The notes beneath the pieces were generated by a model. It saw only the letters and a list, made by a program, of their open reading frames with translations, had not been told where the DNA came from and did no database searches. Of a stretch of DNA of 26,231 bases, positions 13,529-20,975 are shown piece after piece (position 1 is the first letter of the stretch; each line of letters begins with the position of its first letter). Source of the DNA: a virus; the IMG/VR virus record IMGVR_UViG_3300032607_000891, positions 1 to 26,231 of that record; one strand, 5' to 3'. A program made the position numbers and the translations under genes.

Positions 13529-14052
13529 TTTTTAAACAAGCGGTAGATCGAAGAGCGGTGGACTTTAAAAACCTTAGCAATCTCCTTTACGGGGACGCCT
13601 TGGCTTGCGAAGGCTAGCGCCAATCGCTTATCCGCGCTAGTGAGTTTAGAGGCTTTCATTGTTTTGTAAGTATTGTGGAAGGGATTGACGCAGTTTTTTC
13701 GCCTGCATTTTGGGAGAACGTAAAGATCTTTAGGAATGTCTAAGTAGCTTAGTACTAGTGGCCGCACGTAGTATCGCAGACCAAACGAATATATGACAGG
13801 CGTATTATTGCAATATGTTTCTTGCCATACAGCACAATCTTTGTGACTGAAGCTGCTGTAAGCAAGGTTTTTAAAGAACTCACTAAGTAAGGTAGATTTT
13901 ATTTGTTCGTACGTCAGTGTGAAAGCATCCGCTGTGAATGCTCGAGCTATATCTTTAGCTTGCGCACTTGCGTGGTTACTGTCGTTAGCTGTTAAATCAA
14001 GCCGTAATTCTTTTTTGTTCTTTTCTATTAGTAAGCAATATTTAATTGTCAC
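13525..14052 (-). CDS. Protein with degenerate HNH zinc motif and C-terminal helix-turn-helix
   Basis: The 175-aa product has LPKCRRKNCVNPFHNTYKTM (113-132), in which C116, C121 and H126 match the C-x4-C-x3-H part of phage HNH homing enzymes of the CxxxxCVNPxHL type. The upstream catalytic His block is weak. Residues 138-175 (LTSADKRLALAFASQGVPVK, then EIAKVFKVHRSSIYRLFKK) form a clear resolvase-type helix-turn-helix. This combination suggests a homing endonuclease or a DNA-binding derivative now used as a regulator. The residues 60-110 look folded but unassigned. It is coupled to the SSB-like gene (ATGA overlap), which argues against a recently arrived selfish gene. Confidence 0.7.
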   Translation of the reverse strand: MTIKYCLLIEKNKKELRLDLTANDSNHASAQAKDIARAFTADAFTLTYEQIKSTLLSEFFKNLAYSSFSHKDCAVWQETYCNNTPVIYSFGLRYYVRPLVLSYLDIPKDLYVLPKCRRKNCVNPFHNTYKTMKASKLTSADKRLALAFASQGVPVKEIAKVFKVHRSSIYRLFKK

Positions 14053-14067
14053 TGAAATGCGACTGTC

Positions 14068-15174
14068 TTAAACTCTCAGTTGATCGTAAAGACCACCACC
14101 ACCGGGTAGGTTTTGTAACCGTAGTGCTGATTGATTTTTATCTAAGAAATCTTTGATTTCTTTGTCGGCAAATCCTTGTCTCCGAGCATAATCGAGATCC
14201 TCTTGACCAAAGAAAGTAGCGTCCTGACCAAACTCGGTGGATATATTTCCTTTTGGACGAAGTTCTTCTCTGTCAGATTCTCTAAAAACTTGCGATTGAT
14301 AAGGATCTGTGAATTTTGGTTGAGCGCTGACTGATTGAGTAGCTGCAGCAGCCGGTTGGCTTGCTGTCGGGGTGCTTAGTTTCGCACTCAGTTGATCATA
14401 AAGACCACCACCACCTTTTACGTTTTGTTCCCGTAGAAGACCTGGGCTGGCGTCTAAAAAGGTTTTAATCTGTTGATCTGTGAACCCTTGTTTCCGAGCT
14501 TCGTCCAGATCTTGACCACCAAAATATTTCGGGTCTTGACCATATTGTGTAGATATAGTTTTAGTCGTAGGTTGCGTAAGATTTGCAACTTTTGCGGGGT
14601 CAGCCATTCGTACTAAACCATATCCGCTAGCCCCGCTGCCGTATAAACCTGCATTAACGTCCCGCTCAACGTCTGGATTGTTCAATGATTGATTAAGTTT
14701 TAAGTTGTCTATTATCCCCTGAGCCACGCTCAATCGTCCTGTGCCAAAAAACTGTTGATTTTTATTAAGATAAGTTTTAACGTCCTCGTCAGAGAACCCT
14801 GCGGCTTTGGCTGCTTCTAGATCCCTTGCACCAAATCCTGGGCCTCCTAAATTTCCTGCGGAGAAGAAATCGTAAGTTTTTTTTGCATCGGGAGTGGTCG
14901 GTGAGGTCGGTGAGGTTGGAGGGGCAGTGAATGCCTGTTGAGCCTGTGGGGTGAGAGAAAACTCTGTGGTCGTTGTAGGGGTTTTTGGTGTTTTATAAGC
15001 TAATACTCCTCCACGGCCTTTTGTTACAGCAGAAGTTTTAAAGCCAGGCGCAAACCCTTCGAATTGTTGATTTCCATCCTCATCCTCAGCAAAAAACGAC
15101 AACAGATCTAGACCTAGTGCCTGTCCTGCGCCACGTAAATAGTCTTGTGGGGCTTTAAATCTAGATTTGGTCAT
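14068..15174 (-). CDS. Repeat protein with three approximately 50-residue units
   Basis: This 368-aa product has an N-terminal 60 residues, a Thr/Pro-rich linker (62-95) and three related units at about 114-156, 211-262 and 315-366. The unit pattern is FGxxDLxxARxxGFxDxxIKxFLDxxxxxLRxQNxxGGGGLYDQL; units two and three are close and unit one is diverged. Between units are Ser/Ala/Gln-rich linkers. No membrane span or signal is present. I remember similar repeats in cyanophage virion or large hypothetical proteins, but cannot check. Its place in a replication gene cluster is unexpected if it is structural. It ends 15 nt before the HNH/HTH gene. Minus-strand TACTACTAAAG precedes the gene without an obvious promoter. 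Confidence 0.75.
   Translation of the reverse strand: MTKSRFKAPQDYLRGAGQALGLDLLSFFAEDEDGNQQFEGFAPGFKTSAVTKGRGGVLAYKTPKTPTTTTEFSLTPQAQQAFTAPPTSPTSPTTPDAKKTYDFFSAGNLGGPGFGARDLEAAKAAGFSDEDVKTYLNKNQQFFGTGRLSVAQGIIDNLKLNQSLNNPDVERDVNAGLYGSGASGYGLVRMADPAKVANLTQPTTKTISTQYGQDPKYFGGQDLDEARKQGFTDQQIKTFLDASPGLLREQNVKGGGGLYDQLSAKLSTPTASQPAAAATQSVSAQPKFTDPYQSQVFRESDREELRPKGNISTEFGQDATFFGQEDLDYARRQGFADKEIKDFLDKNQSALRLQNLPGGGGLYDQLRV
14075..14415. repeat. DNA-level direct repeats inside the repeat-protein gene
   Basis: Two 29-bp segments, 14075-14103 and 14387-14415, differ at one position (CTCAGTTGATC then G or A then TAAAGACC and a CCA run). They encode the GGGGLYDQL ends of protein units two and three. 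Flanking DNA is also similar, so the unit was duplicated recently enough to keep DNA identity. Such repeats could recombine and change unit number. Confidence 0.8.
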
Positions 15175-15203
15175 GCTTTCAGGAACTCTATCTTTAGTAG
15201 TAT

Positions 15204-15220
15204 AGTTTAAAAATTAAACT
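15204..15220. repeat. AT-rich perfect hairpin between two minus-strand genes
   Basis: AGTTTAA and TTAAACT form a perfect 7-bp stem with a 3-nt loop. The hairpin lies between the 77-aa gene and the repeat-protein gene. Read leftward it is not followed by a T run, so it is more likely an RNA-processing, stability or protein-binding site than a terminator. Confidence 0.4.
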
Positions 15221-15453
15221 TAATCCGGTGCTTCAAACGTCTTAAAGCCTGCAAATTGTTTTGCGGCACGTAGGTTACCCGTCAGGCGCGGTTCGTTTCG
15301 TGAGCTTTCTTGCTCTTCTTGTATCTGCGGTCCTGTCTTTGTCTTTCTTCTGTAAGTCTCGCGTAAGCCTGGGAAGTACTCCAAAAGTTTTGAAGCGTCC
15401 GTGGAATCATCGACTGCGACTCCAAAATAATCTCCGGCGTATCTAGTGGCCAT
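15220..15453 (-). CDS. Hypothetical protein (77 aa)
   Basis: The 77-residue product begins MATRYAGDYFGVAVDDSTDA and has a charged, Glu/Arg-rich centre (TGPQIQEEQESSRNEPRL) followed by LRAAKQFAGFKTFEAPD. It is soluble and probably partly disordered. I do not recognise it. The start sits directly after AT-rich sequence (AAAGTTTAATT then ATG) with no Shine-Dalgarno site. It precedes the repeat protein, with 45 nt between that hold the AT-rich hairpin. Confidence 0.6.
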   Translation of the reverse strand: MATRYAGDYFGVAVDDSTDASKLLEYFPGLRETYRRKTKTGPQIQEEQESSRNEPRLTGNLRAAKQFAGFKTFEAPD

Positions 15454-15472
15454 AATTAAACTTTTTTTAATT

Positions 15473-16027
15473 TTACTCGTTTTCTAAGAAAAAACGTCTT
15501 AAGTCAAACCCAGGGCCAATTAAATTCTTTAAAACTCTCATATTCAGTTTAGCTTCATCGTGGTCCCGGTATCGCTTAGCTTCGCTTTCAAACTTAGTGT
15601 ATGTAACAAGTTTCTGACTCTGTTTATCCAGACAAGTCTTTACAAACGTATCACCCTTAGTGATAATCCATACCTCTTGAAATTTTAAAAGTGGCATGTT
15701 TTCAGTTTCCCTAAGAGTGTGAAACTTACGAGAACAAACTACTTGGTTTTGAGACTTTTTACTAGTTACTTTTATGGGTTTTGTTATTGTTTGCAGTTTA
15801 TCTTTATCTTTTAGAGTTTTTTGAAGATTTCGTGCCTTATTTGCTGCCTGAAACGCTGTAGGAAACATTTCTGAAGTCAGCTGAATTTTATTGCTTAACT
15901 TTACGCAACCGTAAAAGCCACCTTCACTCCTCAACGTAAACACGAGTTTACTAGGGTTTGCCTCGTGGATAATTGAAGCAGCCCTGAGCAGTTTAGACAA
16001 ACTTAAAGTTGTTGTCCGATTTTCCAT
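15473..16027 (-). CDS. Hypothetical protein (184 aa)
   Basis: The product has 184 residues, is basic, and lacks membrane segments. A Lys-rich stretch (KARNLQKTLKDKDKLQ and KPIKVTSKKSQN) lies in the middle, with two strand-rich parts on either side (KLVFTLRSEGGFYGCVKLSN and LKFQEVWIITKGDTFVKTCL). The C-terminus (NLIGPGFDLRRFFLENE) is aromatic. I recognise no family. AAGG lies 5-8 nt before the ATG and may be a short ribosome binding site. The gene is 38 nt downstream of the SH3/KOW-like gene, in the same direction. Confidence 0.65.
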   Translation of the reverse strand: MENRTTTLSLSKLLRAASIIHEANPSKLVFTLRSEGGFYGCVKLSNKIQLTSEMFPTAFQAANKARNLQKTLKDKDKLQTITKPIKVTSKKSQNQVVCSRKFHTLRETENMPLLKFQEVWIITKGDTFVKTCLDKQSQKLVTYTKFESEAKRYRDHDEAKLNMRVLKNLIGPGFDLRRFFLENE

Positions 16028-16065
16028 AAAAGCCTTGGTAGTTTTTGTAAAGAGTAACCCAATGT

Positions 16066-16347
16066 TTATTTGTTGTCCAGTAGAGCAAGACGCATCTGTT
16101 CATGTCTTGAAGTCAGCTTTGAACCGTCCCAAATTACGTCTACGTAAATTCGCCTTGCCCCTTTTAAGTTTTGTATTACACCTACGGACGAAACAGTGCC
16201 TGAACGTGTGGCGCTCAGTATACGCAAAACTTGATTCTTAGATGCAGTCGAAATAGCTGGTCCTACACACAGTTGCCTCATCCTATTTATCTCTGTAACC
16301 CTGTCGCCTTCTTTAAATTTGAAATTTAACTCGCGAGGTGTACTCAT
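16066..16347 (-). CDS. SH3/KOW-like small protein coupled to DNA polymerase
   Basis: The start is set at ATG 16347 (93 aa) because it overlaps the polymerase stop as ATGA; an in-frame ATG at 16359 would lie inside the polymerase gene. The product contains FKEGDRVTEINRM, RSGTVSSVGVIQNLKG, ARRIYVDVIWDGS and EQMRLALL. This is the strand pattern of a KOW/SH3-like barrel: GDxV at the start, GxV in the middle and a VxWDGS strand near the end. Such small barrels bind RNA, DNA or protein. The tight coupling with the polymerase gene hints at a role in replication, but this is inference. Confidence 0.7.
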   Translation of the reverse strand: MSTPRELNFKFKEGDRVTEINRMRQLCVGPAISTASKNQVLRILSATRSGTVSSVGVIQNLKGARRIYVDVIWDGSKLTSRHEQMRLALLDNK

Positions 16348-18236
16348 TTCTCTGCCCATGTGTCTGCGATCGAAGCGTCAGCTTTTGAAGGAACAATTTT
16401 CAAGATAGTCTCGGCTGCGAGTTTCATTGAGTTTTCAAGGATTTCTTTATATTGGATGGCTTTGCTCTCCTTAACCTCGAGCACAATCTCATCGTGCACA
16501 CAGGCTACTAGTGCCGCATCTTCGTTTAGATACTTTCCTAATTCAGCTAACGAAAGTTTGAGTATATCCGCCCCAGCACCCTGAATCAGAGTATTTGCGC
16601 AAGCAGTCATGATGGCGTCGTCATACGAAAGAAGCCTTCGTCTACCTAATGGAGTGCGTACATAACACCAACCATCGGCTACCATGGCTGATCGCTCTCG
16701 GTGCCATTCACGCAAGCGTGGATAAGCTGTGTGAAAAGCTGTATGAGCGACTTTTGCGTCTGATAACGATATTACTTTCCCTGACTGCGCAGCATACGTT
16801 TTATATTTTCGATAGCCCATACCATATAACAAAGCGAAATTAAGTGTTTTTCCGTCTTGCCTTTGATGTTTCTTAACGTCTGCAGTAGGTATCCTGTAAA
16901 TTAAACTTGCTGTAACCGTATGTAAGTCCTGTTCGTTTTTAAAGGCTTCAATCATTTGAGGGATCTTAATTAGCTCTGCGCCTAACCTGAGTTCGATTTG
17001 AGAAAAGTCGCAAATGACTAACTTGAAGCCTGGTGTTGCCTTAAAACAACCCCGAAACTCGCTGCTTCTTGGTATCTGCTGCGCATTGATGGCAAATTCT
17101 GTCTTATCATTCCCTGCTGTTTCTTTCTTTGAGCCCGACGACGTAAACCGACCGCTATTAGCTCCATACTGATTATACCTGCTATGAATACGGTGAGTTA
17201 AAGGATTTATGTTGCCTATAACTTTTTCTATATGTTCTAGTTTAGTTTCTATCTTGACTCGCTTCCTATACATGTTTAAGATTACGTTATCACTGTCAAA
17301 TTCACTTAAGGCAACCTGCGAGAGCGTGGGCTTATCTGTGACTCCATTAATAGGCAGCTTAATAGCTAAAGCTTCGAAAAGACGTATGCACTGTGTGCCA
17401 GAGCCGGGGTTAAATTCTTTCTTTGGTTTCTTTCCGATTAAGAGTACTCCGTCGGGATCTCTCGGAAGTTTTAGATCAGAAGGCAGTGCGCTGTCAAGCG
17501 CCTCACAAAATTCTTTAGTTTTATCCTTTAGTTCTTTACTTATACTCAGCTGTAACTCTAGTAAATTTGTAACATCAACATAGAAACCTTTATGGCACAT
17601 CATCGCCACGGATCGTATACATTTTGATTCCAATGAGTAGATGTCAAGTAAAGATTCGTCGATTAGTTCTTTTAATTGACTAGCCGCCACCTGTGGCAGC
17701 AGATCAACGTCTATCGCTGCGTATTCAATTTGTTTTAAGCTAAGATCTGGCACTGTCCAATCTGATCTTTGTTCTTCTTTACTAAGATCAATGTCTAGTC
17801 GGCGTAGGACAACCGCTTTTAAACTGCATGAAACGTCTGCAAAATAAGGCTTCTTTGCCTGCGGACTGATTCGTTTTTCTTTAAATCCAGCTCTCAAGCA
17901 TCTCTCAGCAATGTAAGTATCAAATATTTTGTTTTTGTAATCAATACCTAACTTCAACAAAAATTGAAAATCAAAATTCATAGAGTGAGCCACGAGCATC
18001 TCGCAGTTCTCGATTAATTCTTTTAAACCGCTGTGATCTGGTATCTTATATAGATCAAAAACAAAAACAGTCCTGTCATCATTCTCTTCTGTTGAGCAGA
18101 GCTGGAGTAGTCTGACGTTCGCTATACGAGCATCTAGTCCTGTTGTTTCTGTATCAAGACAGAGTTTCTTAATGGGTCTCAACTTATCTAAGGCTTGTTC
18201 AAACTCAACCTGGGTCGTAATATAAAATAAATTCAT
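16344..18236 (-). CDS. Family A DNA polymerase with 3'-5' exonuclease domain
   Basis: This 630-aa polymerase replicates the phage genome. The N-terminal proofreading domain keeps all motifs: LCLDTETTGL (D28, E30), LVAHSMNFDF (D89) and YAAIDVD (Y172, D176). The polymerase domain has motif A LVICDFSQIELR (D410), motif B RQDGKTLNFALLYGMG (R459, K464, Y471) and motif C CVHDEIVLEV (H581, D582). An SGRFTSSG thumb/palm block is at 361-368. The 5' nuclease domain of Pol I is absent, which is usual for phages. The position equal to E. coli F762 is Phe (NFALLYG). The ATG at 18236 follows immediately after a terminator U tract and has no ribosome binding site. It is coupled (ATGA) to the SH3/KOW-like gene. 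Confidence 0.96.
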   Translation of the reverse strand: MNLFYITTQVEFEQALDKLRPIKKLCLDTETTGLDARIANVRLLQLCSTEENDDRTVFVFDLYKIPDHSGLKELIENCEMLVAHSMNFDFQFLLKLGIDYKNKIFDTYIAERCLRAGFKEKRISPQAKKPYFADVSCSLKAVVLRRLDIDLSKEEQRSDWTVPDLSLKQIEYAAIDVDLLPQVAASQLKELIDESLLDIYSLESKCIRSVAMMCHKGFYVDVTNLLELQLSISKELKDKTKEFCEALDSALPSDLKLPRDPDGVLLIGKKPKKEFNPGSGTQCIRLFEALAIKLPINGVTDKPTLSQVALSEFDSDNVILNMYRKRVKIETKLEHIEKVIGNINPLTHRIHSRYNQYGANSGRFTSSGSKKETAGNDKTEFAINAQQIPRSSEFRGCFKATPGFKLVICDFSQIELRLGAELIKIPQMIEAFKNEQDLHTVTASLIYRIPTADVKKHQRQDGKTLNFALLYGMGYRKYKTYAAQSGKVISLSDAKVAHTAFHTAYPRLREWHRERSAMVADGWCYVRTPLGRRRLLSYDDAIMTACANTLIQGAGADILKLSLAELGKYLNEDAALVACVHDEIVLEVKESKAIQYKEILENSMKLAAETILKIVPSKADASIADTWAEK

Positions 18237-18262
18237 AAAAAAAGGGCGCCGTTAAGACGCCC
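18237..18262 (-). terminator. Intrinsic terminator touching the DNA polymerase start codon
   Basis: Read leftward, GGGCGTC and GGCGCCC pair (18262-18256 with 18250-18244, one G-T pair) around a 5-nt loop. Seven T residues (18243-18237) follow and lead straight into the polymerase ATG at 18236. This is a good intrinsic terminator by structure. It leaves no room for a promoter or ribosome binding site between itself and the start codon, so polymerase translation requires readthrough, or the hairpin works as a regulatory switch. Confidence 0.8.
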
Positions 18263-18280
18263 ATATAAGTGAGCTAAGGT

Positions 18281-19087
18281 CTACGCAGTGTACATGTTAC
18301 GAGCACGGATTCTTTTGCTCCAGCATGTCGCGACAAAGTAGCTTATATCGCCCCAATGGTCAGCAACGGACAACCCAATCCCCGTCAGTTCTACGGCATA
18401 CACCGTACGGCTGAGAAGATCAGAGTTACCACTCGACTCTCCGTTCTTAGATCCAAACTCTACTGTTTTTTCCATCTTGACCATACCCCAGCTAGCCAGC
18501 AACGCTAAGCCATCGCGGAGAGCAATGTACATTGGCGCAGCGTGGTAACACTCGTTTCTTTCAACACCAGCAGACATTGACACAGGGCGGAAGTTACCGT
18601 TTTCTTCCTTAATAAAGCCTCGGAAACAATCTGAGTCTGCAGTCACGTCGCCCTTAAAGGCTAGAAAATTGACAGCTTCAACGGCTACTTGCCTGAGTGT
18701 TTTCTTCCCGCCATCTCTCAAAGATACGAGGAGCATAGCTGCGCCTAGACCTTTGATATGGTTTATCTTATTCAAGGCAGCGACAGCCTCAGCGGGATCA
18801 GTAAAGATCCTGTCGGGGACAATATCCGCAGTCCTTTGAATCTTAGTTGTGCGTTGCTTACGGGGCTTAGTAAGCCCTTCAATAGCGCACTTGGCGGCAA
18901 GAGAAGCCAATACTGGATTCTTTTTCTCCACGCTTAAGGAGAAGAGCTTCTTAGCGTCGACGTCTCTCAGATTGATGTGGTCAAGAATGTGTATCGTTAT
19001 TGCAGGATTGGCTTGAGCAGCCGAAAATAATGCATTGGCTTCACCCGCGTCAAGCGTGGTTTCACCGAGTTTGAAGGAGAGTTTCAT
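18281..19087 (-). CDS. Hypothetical protein (268 aa)
   Basis: The start is placed at ATG 19087 (MKLSFKLGETT); a TTG at 19105 would add six residues. I do not recognise the family. The N-terminal 65 residues are helical (GEANALFSAAQANPAITIHI). A basic linker follows (LTKPRKQRTTKIQR). The C-terminal two thirds look folded, with a possible winged-helix or ligand-binding region (LRDGGKKTLRQVAVEAVNFL, PMYIALRDGLALLASWGMV). There is no membrane span. It is 44 nt upstream of the polymerase, with the terminator hairpin between them. Its place between the AAA+/VWA cassette and the polymerase suggests a replication or regulation role, but nothing in the sequence proves it. Confidence 0.65.
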   Translation of the reverse strand: MKLSFKLGETTLDAGEANALFSAAQANPAITIHILDHINLRDVDAKKLFSLSVEKKNPVLASLAAKCAIEGLTKPRKQRTTKIQRTADIVPDRIFTDPAEAVAALNKINHIKGLGAAMLLVSLRDGGKKTLRQVAVEAVNFLAFKGDVTADSDCFRGFIKEENGNFRPVSMSAGVERNECYHAAPMYIALRDGLALLASWGMVKMEKTVEFGSKNGESSGNSDLLSRTVYAVELTGIGLSVADHWGDISYFVATCWSKRIRARNMYTA

Positions 19088-19180
19088 GAAAAGAATGAGG
19101 ACCAAGAGCAGTCAAACACTTGAGAGTTAAAGATGCAACGATTTTACAATAACTTAATGTTTCAATTTTTCCTCCGTTTC

Positions 19181-19417
19181 TTAATCTTTCCATTTAGAAG
19201 GGTCTATGGGGCTCCAATACCGTACTCCGTCTGAGATCATGTAACAGAATTCAAGCTCCAGTTGATCGTTTCTTCTTACCTCCCCTAATCGTGCTTCCTT
19301 TTCTATTGTTACTTCAGGATGATTAAAGTCAGCTATCTCAGGCGTAGTGTAGTATTTAATTATGTTCTGAATTACTTGTTGATCAATTTGCCTGTTATTT
19401 AATTGATTGTTTTTCAT
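19181..19417 (-). CDS. Hypothetical protein (78 aa) downstream of the VWA gene
   Basis: ATG 19417 is chosen over 19471 because it leaves a 10-nt gap after the VWA stop instead of a 44-nt overlap. The product is polar and Asn/Gln-rich at the start (MKNNQLNNRQIDQQVIQNII), then acidic, and ends with LELEFCYMISDGVRYWSPID and a short tail. No family is recognised. It follows the VWA gene closely and is likely co-translated. An AT-rich gap of 93 nt separates it from the 268-aa gene; I see no gene or clear signal in that gap apart from a GGAGG with no matching reading frame. Confidence 0.6.
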   Translation of the reverse strand: MKNNQLNNRQIDQQVIQNIIKYYTTPEIADFNHPEVTIEKEARLGEVRRNDQLELEFCYMISDGVRYWSPIDPSKWKD

Positions 19418-19427
19418 TTGTAGTAAC

Positions 19428-20975
19428 TCAACGAATAGACTTTTGAAACAACTCGACAGAGTCCGGATCATTATCTACGTCCACTAAGAACACTTCGTCG
19501 CTAAATCGATGTAGTACGTTTGCTTTTCTTCCTATGCAAAATGTATTCCATTGCATATTCATTTTGTCTTTGAATACTTCTAACCTACGTATGAATAGCT
19601 CAGGAATCTCAGACTGACCATCTGTAATCATTAAGACGTCAGTTTTAGGACTTAGCGAAGTTTGATTCAGCACGTGGCTGATTACAGAACTGAAAGAAGT
19701 ACCACCTTTCGTTGCCCAAGTCATGACAAAATTTAATAAGTTTTCATTAGACTTTCGGTCACCCTTTAGCACAATGCTTTCCTGGATAACCGCATCAAAT
19801 AAGTGTATTTGAAGTTCTCTTTTTTGCTCTAGACATTCTTCCGCAACGACGCAAGCAATAGCCTTACTCCAAAGCTCTGCTTCGCCTGACATAGAACCGC
19901 TAATATCTACGTACATAATTACTGGCCCGTAAGAAATCTCTTTTACTTTTGCTTCATAATCTTTAGTTAATAAAGTTTTTTGTGAGTACTTTAAAGCGAA
20001 TAACGTCCGCCCTATGTGGTCACCAGCTAATGCAAGTTCTATTGGGAAGATATTCTTTATGTCATCAGAGAACTTAGCGCCCACGATATCACTGTAATTG
20101 CTCTGTGTTTGCTTAGCTCGTTTTCTGTTATTCCAAGCTCTTCGTAACCCACCTATTTTATTAACTAACTGCTTTAGTTTTTTGTTATGTCTGAGCAACT
20201 TAGCTAGCTTTCGCTTAGCTTCTAAATCATTACTGTGCGCTCCTATACCCTTGTTGGTACCTGCTAGTGTTTCCATATCTTCGTTCAGTTCGCTTGCTTC
20301 CTCAAATGTTCTGTCTACAGCTGTAGCTACGGCTGGTTGCATTGATTGCCTAACCTCACTAAATGTTTTTTCTAACTGTTTTCCTAACTCTTTTCCGAGG
20401 CGCCTGAGCTCGGCAGCTTTAATTTCATCTCCTTCTTCTCTGGCTTCTAAGAATTTATCTCTTAGGTCTTGCAGTTGCTGATTACCTTCTGTTAGAGCGT
20501 GGGCGAATGCTTGATCTTGGTGTGCTTGTTGTTCGATAAGTTCACTAAGTTTATTAATTATATTTACTGAGTTGTTTCCGGCAGTAAACTGATTCCCGCA
20601 AGACATAAGCATAATATTTGGCCACATCGGAGCGCTACAGATATCGCTAAACAACCCAAACCAAAAAGCATTCTCTGGTTTGTAACCCGCAGGATAAGGT
20701 GAAGCTTGACCGTCTTGTTTTGTTTGAAAATAACTTTCAATGTCGTGCAAATCAACTAGTGGAGTGACAGCTCCACCGTTATAGAGGAAATCAAATAGTT
20801 CTTTGCCGAATCTAGATAACTGAGAGATGTTGTAGTACTCAGTTAAGTATCTAACTGTCGGTTGTGCATCTCGTATAAAATCGTCCCAAAGAAAGTCACA
20901 CAAGGCGGAGACTGATAGGACCAAAGGTTCGACGCTTGTTAGACGAATAAACTCTTGTTCTGTTTTTAAGTTCAC
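19428..20975 (-). CDS. ViaA-like von Willebrand factor A protein
   Basis: This 515-aa product is the partner of the upstream AAA+ ATPase. The VWA domain (about 350-500) has a complete metal-binding (MIDAS) set: YVDISGSMSG (D357, S359, S361), GGTSFSS (T426) and MITDGQSE (D452). Just before it, NIFPIELALAG (308-318), then KTLLTK and YGPVIMYVDISG match the order in E. coli ViaA (ELATLG...LLTY...GPFIVCVDTSGS). The N-terminal 350 residues hold a long helical, charged region (150-290) likely to form a coiled coil. VWA proteins of this type bind MoxR-like ATPases and clients in metal-dependent assembly. The start overlaps the ATPase stop by 4 nt (ATGA), so the two are made together. Confidence 0.88.
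   Translation of the reverse strand: MNLKTEQEFIRLTSVEPLVLSVSALCDFLWDDFIRDAQPTVRYLTEYYNISQLSRFGKELFDFLYNGGAVTPLVDLHDIESYFQTKQDGQASPYPAGYKPENAFWFGLFSDICSAPMWPNIMLMSCGNQFTAGNNSVNIINKLSELIEQQAHQDQAFAHALTEGNQQLQDLRDKFLEAREEGDEIKAAELRRLGKELGKQLEKTFSEVRQSMQPAVATAVDRTFEEASELNEDMETLAGTNKGIGAHSNDLEAKRKLAKLLRHNKKLKQLVNKIGGLRRAWNNRKRAKQTQSNYSDIVGAKFSDDIKNIFPIELALAGDHIGRTLFALKYSQKTLLTKDYEAKVKEISYGPVIMYVDISGSMSGEAELWSKAIACVVAEECLEQKRELQIHLFDAVIQESIVLKGDRKSNENLLNFVMTWATKGGTSFSSVISHVLNQTSLSPKTDVLMITDGQSEIPELFIRRLEVFKDKMNMQWNTFCIGRKANVLHRFSDEVFLVDVDNDPDSVELFQKSIR

Noticed and set aside
19061-19192. 43-codon minus-strand frame near the GGAGG between the 78-aa and 268-aa genes
   Set aside because: It overlaps both neighbours in other frames, and its start lies inside the end of the 78-aa gene; no homology or junction supports it.
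20098-20481. 127-codon plus-strand open frame rich in Ser and Leu
   Set aside because: It is the antisense shadow of the helical charged region of the VWA gene; Ser/Leu-rich antisense frames are expected there.
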